Positions 4,678 through 8,272 of a stretch of DNA of 8,272 nucleotides are shown here, in pieces (within the stretch, counting starts at the first letter, position 1; every line of letters begins with the position of its first letter). The stretch is from an uncultured Ruminococcus sp. (GTDB lineage Bacteria > Bacillota > Clostridia > Oscillospirales > CAG-272), in NCBI GenBank assembly GCA_902783705.1, contig CACZSA010000173.1, forward strand, positions 1 through 8,272, given 5' to 3'. A program made the translations under genes and the position numbers. Below the pieces are notes generated by a model, which saw only the letters and a program-made list of their open reading frames with translations, ran no database searches and was not told the DNA's origin.

Positions 4678-6381
4678 ATGGATACTGTAATCAAAAGACA
4701 CCTTGTGAAATTCAGGCGGACGGCGATTCTGTACGTCCTCCTGCTCATCTTCGCGCTGGTCTTCACGCAGGCTCTCCGGGCGACGGCTTCGTCGGTGCTG
4801 TTCTGGTTCCTCGCGCTTCTGCCGGTGGTGTCGGTGATCTACGTCCTCATCGGCAAGGCCCTGATCCGGATCTACGTCAGCTCCGACATCACGAAGGTCG
4901 AAAAGCTCGACCCGGTGAACTACGAGCTGCGCATCATCAACGCCTCCCCGTTCGCCTATCCCTTCATCGAAGCCATCGTGAGCGTTCCCCAGCCGGACGG
5001 CGTCCGCTGCACCGAACAGTCCCTCACCATGTCTCTCGCCCCGCTCGGAAGCTACATCGTCAACCATGAGACGAGCTTCCGCTACCGCGGGACCTACGAG
5101 ATCGGCGTGCGCTGCCTCTACATCTCCGACTTCCTCGGCCTGTTCTCGATCCGCCTCGACGTCGATATCTACCAGAACGTGCTGGTCTTCCCGCGCAAGC
5201 TCGGGATGCACATGAAGATGTCGACCTCCGCGACGGATATCCCGAACGACGCCGCGAAGCTCGTGTTCTCCACAGAAAAGGCGGAGATCGGCAACATCCG
5301 CGAATACATCCCCGGCGACAGCCTCAAGAGCATCCACTGGAAGCTCTCGTCCAAGGCCGTCGACGGCACCCTCATGGTCAAGGAATTCAACACCAACACG
5401 AGCCAGAGCGTCTACATGCTCTGCGATTTCTCCCGCGCGATCCCGCCGGAGGTTTTCGAGGACGAGAACACCCGCGCCGAGCGCGAACGGGCGGAACGCG
5501 AAGCCGCGCGCAAGCCGAAGGACCGCCACGTGAAGCTCAAAGCCGCGAAGCCGGATAAGGCGACCCGGAAGGCGGACGCGGCGGCGAAAAAGGCGGCGAA
5601 GCGCGCGAAGGCCGGCATGAGCGCCGCGGGCCTCGACACTGCTGCGATGATCGACGACATGATCGCCGAGGCGGCTGTCTCGAAGACCGGACGCGCGCCC
5701 GCTGAGCCGAAGGAAAAGAAATCCCTCTTCCATCGCAAGAAGAAAGCCGAGCCGGTCGAGGTGAGCGCGGAAGCCGCCGCAGAGAACGAGCGGAAGCGCC
5801 GCGACGCCGAGACCCAGAACGCCCTCGCCATCGGCGGCATCGTCAAGCCGGAATACGCGCCGGATATGGACGAGTTCTGCGCGGACGGCGTGGTGGAGAT
5901 GTCGATCGGCGCGGTGCTGAACGAGCTCCGCAATGGAAACGACGTCACCCTCATCTGGGCGGACCGCCGTCAGGACGGAGGCGTCGCCGCAGTGCAGCTG
6001 ACCTGCCCCGAGGATTTCGACGCGGTCTATCCCGTCTTCGCGACCACGCCGCCGTGCTCCGAAAAAGAGAACGTCACGAGTCTGCTCCCGCTCATCAGCG
6101 AATCCCTCAACGTCACCATCCGCATCTGCACCTCCAACCTCGACCCGCTCTCGCTCAATAAATACGCGGCGATCCCGGGCCTCTTCGGCGGCGCGGGAAC
6201 GGGATGCGTGGCGGAGGTTCTCCTCTTCAATCCCGAGGAGCGCTATGAGGACGTGAAGATCCGCCGGGAATACGTGGAGATGAGCCGCATCCGGCTCGCG
6301 CAGGACGGCGTCGACCTCACCGAGCTCACCGCGGTGAAGGACGAAACCGGACACTACACGCTCCAGACGGCGACCCACTGA
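4678..6381 (+). CDS. DUF58 domain membrane-anchored protein with a long charged insert, 567 aa
   Basis: The N-terminus has two membrane segments (about 15-31 and 40-60), followed by an immunoglobulin-like region (62-175) with family landmarks RYRGTYEIG (135-143), DFLGLFSIR (151-159) and VLVFPR (168-173). The DUF58 signature IREYIPGDSLKSIHWKLSSK is at 207-226. The von Willebrand A-like fold begins with SVYMLCDFS (244-252) and resumes around DGVVEMSIGAVL (403-414). Between them lies an insert of roughly 127 residues rich in Lys, Ala, Glu and Arg, which explains why the protein is longer than usual DUF58 proteins (about 400-450 aa). The metal-site motif is reduced to DFSRA instead of DxSxS, so metal binding is doubtful. 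The bulk is predicted cytoplasmic, where the MoxR ATPase can reach it. No strong Shine-Dalgarno sequence precedes ATG 4678, so translation may depend on the upstream gene or be modest. Confidence 0.93.
   Translation: MDTVIKRHLVKFRRTAILYVLLLIFALVFTQALRATASSVLFWFLALLPVVSVIYVLIGKALIRIYVSSDITKVEKLDPVNYELRIINASPFAYPFIEAIVSVPQPDGVRCTEQSLTMSLAPLGSYIVNHETSFRYRGTYEIGVRCLYISDFLGLFSIRLDVDIYQNVLVFPRKLGMHMKMSTSATDIPNDAAKLVFSTEKAEIGNIREYIPGDSLKSIHWKLSSKAVDGTLMVKEFNTNTSQSVYMLCDFSRAIPPEVFEDENTRAERERAEREAARKPKDRHVKLKAAKPDKATRKADAAAKKAAKRAKAGMSAAGLDTAAMIDDMIAEAAVSKTGRAPAEPKEKKSLFHRKKKAEPVEVSAEAAAENERKRRDAETQNALAIGGIVKPEYAPDMDEFCADGVVEMSIGAVLNELRNGNDVTLIWADRRQDGGVAAVQLTCPEDFDAVYPVFATTPPCSEKENVTSLLPLISESLNVTIRICTSNLDPLSLNKYAAIPGLFGGAGTGCVAEVLLFNPEERYEDVKIRREYVEMSRIRLAQDGVDLTELTAVKDETGHYTLQTATH
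5452..5832 (+). other. Lys/Ala/Glu/Arg-rich insert inside the DUF58 vWA-like domain
   Basis: It encodes about residues 259-385 of the DUF58 protein. It has an acidic-basic start (ENTRAERERAEREAARK), a Lys/Ala block with KADAAAKKAAKRAKAG, a more hydrophobic island near 315-335 (LDTAAMIDDMIAEAAV) that could form a short helix, and a basic patch (FHRKKKAEP, 351-359). The segment interrupts the fold between its first strand and first helix. It is in frame and its base composition matches its neighbours, so it does not look like a mobile insertion. Confidence 0.75.
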
Positions 6382-6403
6382 CCCCGGATCCGAATGCTAT
6401 AAC

Positions 6404-6410
6404 GAAGGGA
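6404..6410 (+). promoter_or_regulatory. Ribosome binding site of the TgpA-like gene
   Basis: GAAGGGA, 7 nt before the ATG at 6418, in the 36-nt gap after the DUF58 stop. It supports the chosen start; the protein begins MNKVNRKFIS. Confidence 0.65.
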
Positions 6411-6417
6411 TTTCCCC

Positions 6418-8272
6418 ATGAATAAAGTGAATCGTAAATTTATATCCGGCGAGGGCGGGCTCTTCCGCAGGAAAAAGAACGTCACCCTGCAGGATAAGAT
6501 CGACGCCGCGCAGAAGAAGCAGGCGAAGGTCCGCGCCGAGACGGTTCTCGATCCCGTGACCGTCAGCCCCGCGGCCTCGATGACGACGCCCTATACCGTC
6601 GTCGGGATGCTTCTGCGCGCGCTGGTCCTCTTCCTCGGCATCTTCGGCCTCAACCTCTTCCTCTGCGACGCGTTGAAGATCGTCATCCTCAACGGTGCGA
6701 AGGCGGAGGACATCGTGCTGAAGACCTCCTTCCTCGTCCTGTGGAGCGTGATCGTCACCGTCGTCGTGATGGCGCTCTCCCTGCACAAGATCTCCCGCAT
6801 CCTCTCGCCCTTCGTCGTGATCGGCGGGATCGCGGCCTATCTCTTCTCGCATTACACCGACCCTGTCGGCTATATGCTCGAATCTTTCCGCTGCGTGAAG
6901 GAGCTCGTGTTCTCCAACATGGCGAACGCCGGGTACACGACCTACATGCAGTACATCAAGGACGATCCGTTCTCCTATGACCGCATGGGGCTCCTGCGCT
7001 TTGCCGTCGCCGCCGTTATCGTCGTGTCCGGGCTCCTGCTCGGGCTCTTCATGGCGAAGCGGGTCAAGGCGCTCGGCGTCACGTTCGTCTGCGCGCTCTA
7101 CATGATCCCCGTCTTCATGTTCAACATCACCCGCTCGAACAAGGGCCTGGCGTGCGTGCTGATCTTCATCTGCGGGGCCGTCGCGCTTTATCTCTTCGAC
7201 TGCATCTACGGCGGCGTCTTTGCCCGTCGGAAGGCGAAGAAGGAGGCGAAGCGCGCCGCGAAGAACGCGAAGGTGGCCGCGAAGAAAGCCGCAAAGGACG
7301 AAAAGCGGAACCTGAAGAACGCCGCCACCGCCGCCTTCAACTCGGCGATCGAAGCCGGATCCCCGACTGCCGCCGCGAAGAAGGCCCGCGCCGCCGTCTA
7401 CGCGAAGGCGAAGAAGGAAAAAGCCGACGCGAAGGCCGCCGCAAAGCGCATGGCGGAACGCGCAAAACAGGAAAAGATCGACGCGAAGAAAGCGGCGAAG
7501 GAAGCGAAGAAGGCCGAGCGCCTCGCGGCGAAGGAGCAGAAGAAGGCCCTCCGCGCCCGCGCCGTCGCTCTGAAAAAATCGAAGAAGCCCGACGCCGACG
7601 AAGCCGCCGCCGTTTCTCAGCTGAAAAATGACGCGCGCGCCGCCGCCAAAGCCGCCAGACGCAAGAAGAACGAGGGCTCCGTGCGCGACTTCAAGACCCG
7701 CGCGGCCTCCGGTTTTGCCGGCGCGATGGCGATGCTGATCGCCTTCCTCGCGATCTGGATCCCGCTCGCGGCGGTCAAGAAGAACTTCCCGATCATCGGC
7801 TTCATCAACAACCGCATGCAGCTCGTGCGGACCTACGTCACCGCCTACCTCATGGGCGACGACGTGGACCTCAACTCCCTCGCCATGTACGGCGGCGTCG
7901 CGGAGCTCAACCCGCGCAACGTCGACTTCAACACCCCGCAGTACACCGGACAGCGTCTCTTCACCGCCGAGGCCAGCTATGCCGCCCCGGTCTACATGAG
8001 AAGCTGGATCGGCTCCGACTACGATCTCGAGACGGACTACTGGACGTCGGCGGACGCGGATGAGGTTATCGCCTACCGCGAGCGCTTCGGATCGGCCTAC
8101 ACCCCGGACAATATCTCCTACTTCTTCGCGAAGTATGTGTATCCGTCCGCGCTGGAGGTCAACAAGGTCGACCAGTACCGCAACCTCGACAACTTCGGCT
8201 TCCGCGTGTTCCAGGTCCATGTGCGCCGGAACAGCGGCACCTCGAAGATCCTCTTCGTCCCGTCGATCATGA
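6418..8272 (+). CDS. TgpA-like multi-spanning membrane protein (probable transglutaminase-domain protein), 3' end cut by window
   Basis: The frame is open for 618 codons to the window end. Seven hydrophobic segments are visible at about 60-90, 99-122, 125-145, 191-213, 218-236, 243-264 and 432-453. Charge distribution fits a cytoplasmic N-terminus, six spans returning to the cytoplasm, a 152-residue Lys/Ala-rich cytoplasmic region (269-420), a seventh span, and an extracytoplasmic domain from about 455. That last part includes VYMRSWIGSDYD (525-536) followed by YWTSA, resembling the LR...Y.G..W segment that precedes the transglutaminase core in TgpA-type proteins. The catalytic Cys-His-Asp region would lie beyond the window, so the enzyme assignment rests on gene order and this segment. 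TgpA-type proteins normally follow MoxR and DUF58 genes. The odd feature is the large basic segment between spans six and seven. It could instead be a non-enzymatic membrane partner of the MoxR/DUF58 pair. Confidence 0.8.
   Translation, partial: MNKVNRKFISGEGGLFRRKKNVTLQDKIDAAQKKQAKVRAETVLDPVTVSPAASMTTPYTVVGMLLRALVLFLGIFGLNLFLCDALKIVILNGAKAEDIVLKTSFLVLWSVIVTVVVMALSLHKISRILSPFVVIGGIAAYLFSHYTDPVGYMLESFRCVKELVFSNMANAGYTTYMQYIKDDPFSYDRMGLLRFAVAAVIVVSGLLLGLFMAKRVKALGVTFVCALYMIPVFMFNITRSNKGLACVLIFICGAVALYLFDCIYGGVFARRKAKKEAKRAAKNAKVAAKKAAKDEKRNLKNAATAAFNSAIEAGSPTAAAKKARAAVYAKAKKEKADAKAAAKRMAERAKQEKIDAKKAAKEAKKAERLAAKEQKKALRARAVALKKSKKPDADEAAAVSQLKNDARAAAKAARRKKNEGSVRDFKTRAASGFAGAMAMLIAFLAIWIPLAAVKKNFPIIGFINNRMQLVRTYVTAYLMGDDVDLNSLAMYGGVAELNPRNVDFNTPQYTGQRLFTAEASYAAPVYMRSWIGSDYDLETDYWTSADADEVIAYRERFGSAYTPDNISYFFAKYVYPSALEVNKVDQYRNLDNFGFRVFQVHVRRNSGTSKILFVPSIM
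7222..7677 (+). other. Lys/Ala-rich cytoplasmic segment in the TgpA-like protein
   Basis: It encodes about residues 269-420. By hand count, roughly a quarter of the residues are Lys and a third Ala, with Arg and Glu making up much of the rest. Patterns such as AAKKAAK, AKAKKEKADAKAAAKR and KKAAKEAKKAERLAAKE suggest long, possibly coiled-coil or single alpha-helical structure. A Lys-free stretch (NAATAAFNSAIEAGSP, 301-316) divides it into two blocks. At DNA level it is full of near-repeats of GCGAAGAAG, so replication slippage could drive length variation. Confidence 0.8.

Noticed and set aside
4648..6378. A 576-codon open frame on the minus strand opposite the DUF58 gene
   Set aside because: It mirrors the DUF58 gene on the other strand and has a composition expected from the complement of GC-rich codons (many Arg, Val, Asp, Glu, His). 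It has no recognisable domain, and the plus-strand frame shows clear DUF58 motifs.
6380..6405. A possible internal promoter before the TgpA-like gene (TGC-TATAAC near 6396-6401)
   Set aside because: The -10-like element is decent, but no acceptable -35 lies at 16-18 bp; the nearest candidate would have a 14-bp spacer. Co-transcription from 3563-3591 is simpler.
7222..7677. A tandem repeat or inserted mobile element in the GCGAAGAAG-rich tract
   Set aside because: The unit is not periodic, there are no terminal inverted repeats or target duplications, and the frame continues undisturbed. It is low-complexity coding sequence for a Lys/Ala-rich segment.
6397..8220. A 607-codon open frame on the minus strand opposite the TgpA-like gene
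   Set aside because: It arises from the strong third-position bias of the plus-strand gene and translates to low-complexity His/Arg/Asp/Val-rich sequence without domains. The plus-strand frame shows sensible membrane segments and a ribosome binding site.

Overview
The window looks like chromosomal DNA from a GC-rich member of the Clostridia (Bacillota), perhaps an Oscillospirales- or Christensenellales-type gut bacterium. The basis is GC-rich coding sequence with strong G/C bias at third codon positions, AT-rich sigma-A-like promoters, strong AGGAGGG-type ribosome binding sites, and gene sets common in anaerobic Firmicutes. The lineage is an inference; no marker gene is present.

Left part (1-3406): the last codons of a plus-strand uroporphyrinogen decarboxylase-family gene converge on a minus-strand operon of three tightly packed redox genes, with a probably bidirectional terminator between them. 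In transcription order the operon encodes a GlpA/LhgO-like FAD oxidoreductase with a C-terminal BFD-type [2Fe-2S] domain (3293-1842), a pyridine nucleotide-disulfide-type FAD oxidoreductase (1839-544) and a small Cys-rich DUF1667 protein (544-179). Gaps are +2 nt and -1 nt, so the genes are probably translationally coupled and their products probably form one electron-transfer complex. The substrate could be glycerol-3-phosphate or another 2-hydroxy acid or polyol; the sequence alone does not decide.

Middle (3294-3663): a 370-bp AT-rich divergent promoter region. It holds one extended -10 promoter in each direction, a palindrome at the predicted start of the redox mRNA, an additional dyad, and an unusual leader before the moxR-like gene in which a small hairpin separates the Shine-Dalgarno sequence from the ATG.

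Right part (3664-8272): a plus-strand operon of MoxR-type AAA+ ATPase, DUF58 membrane-anchored protein, and a multi-spanning TgpA-like protein cut by the window end. This trio (MoxR, DUF58, transglutaminase-like) is widespread in bacteria and is thought to act in envelope or protein-complex assembly, but it is poorly understood. The most distinctive feature of the window is that both membrane proteins carry long Lys/Ala/Arg/Glu-rich inserts (about 127 and 152 residues) predicted to lie in the cytoplasm. In the DUF58 protein the insert interrupts the von Willebrand A-like fold. I see no mobile element, CRISPR array, tRNA or rRNA gene.
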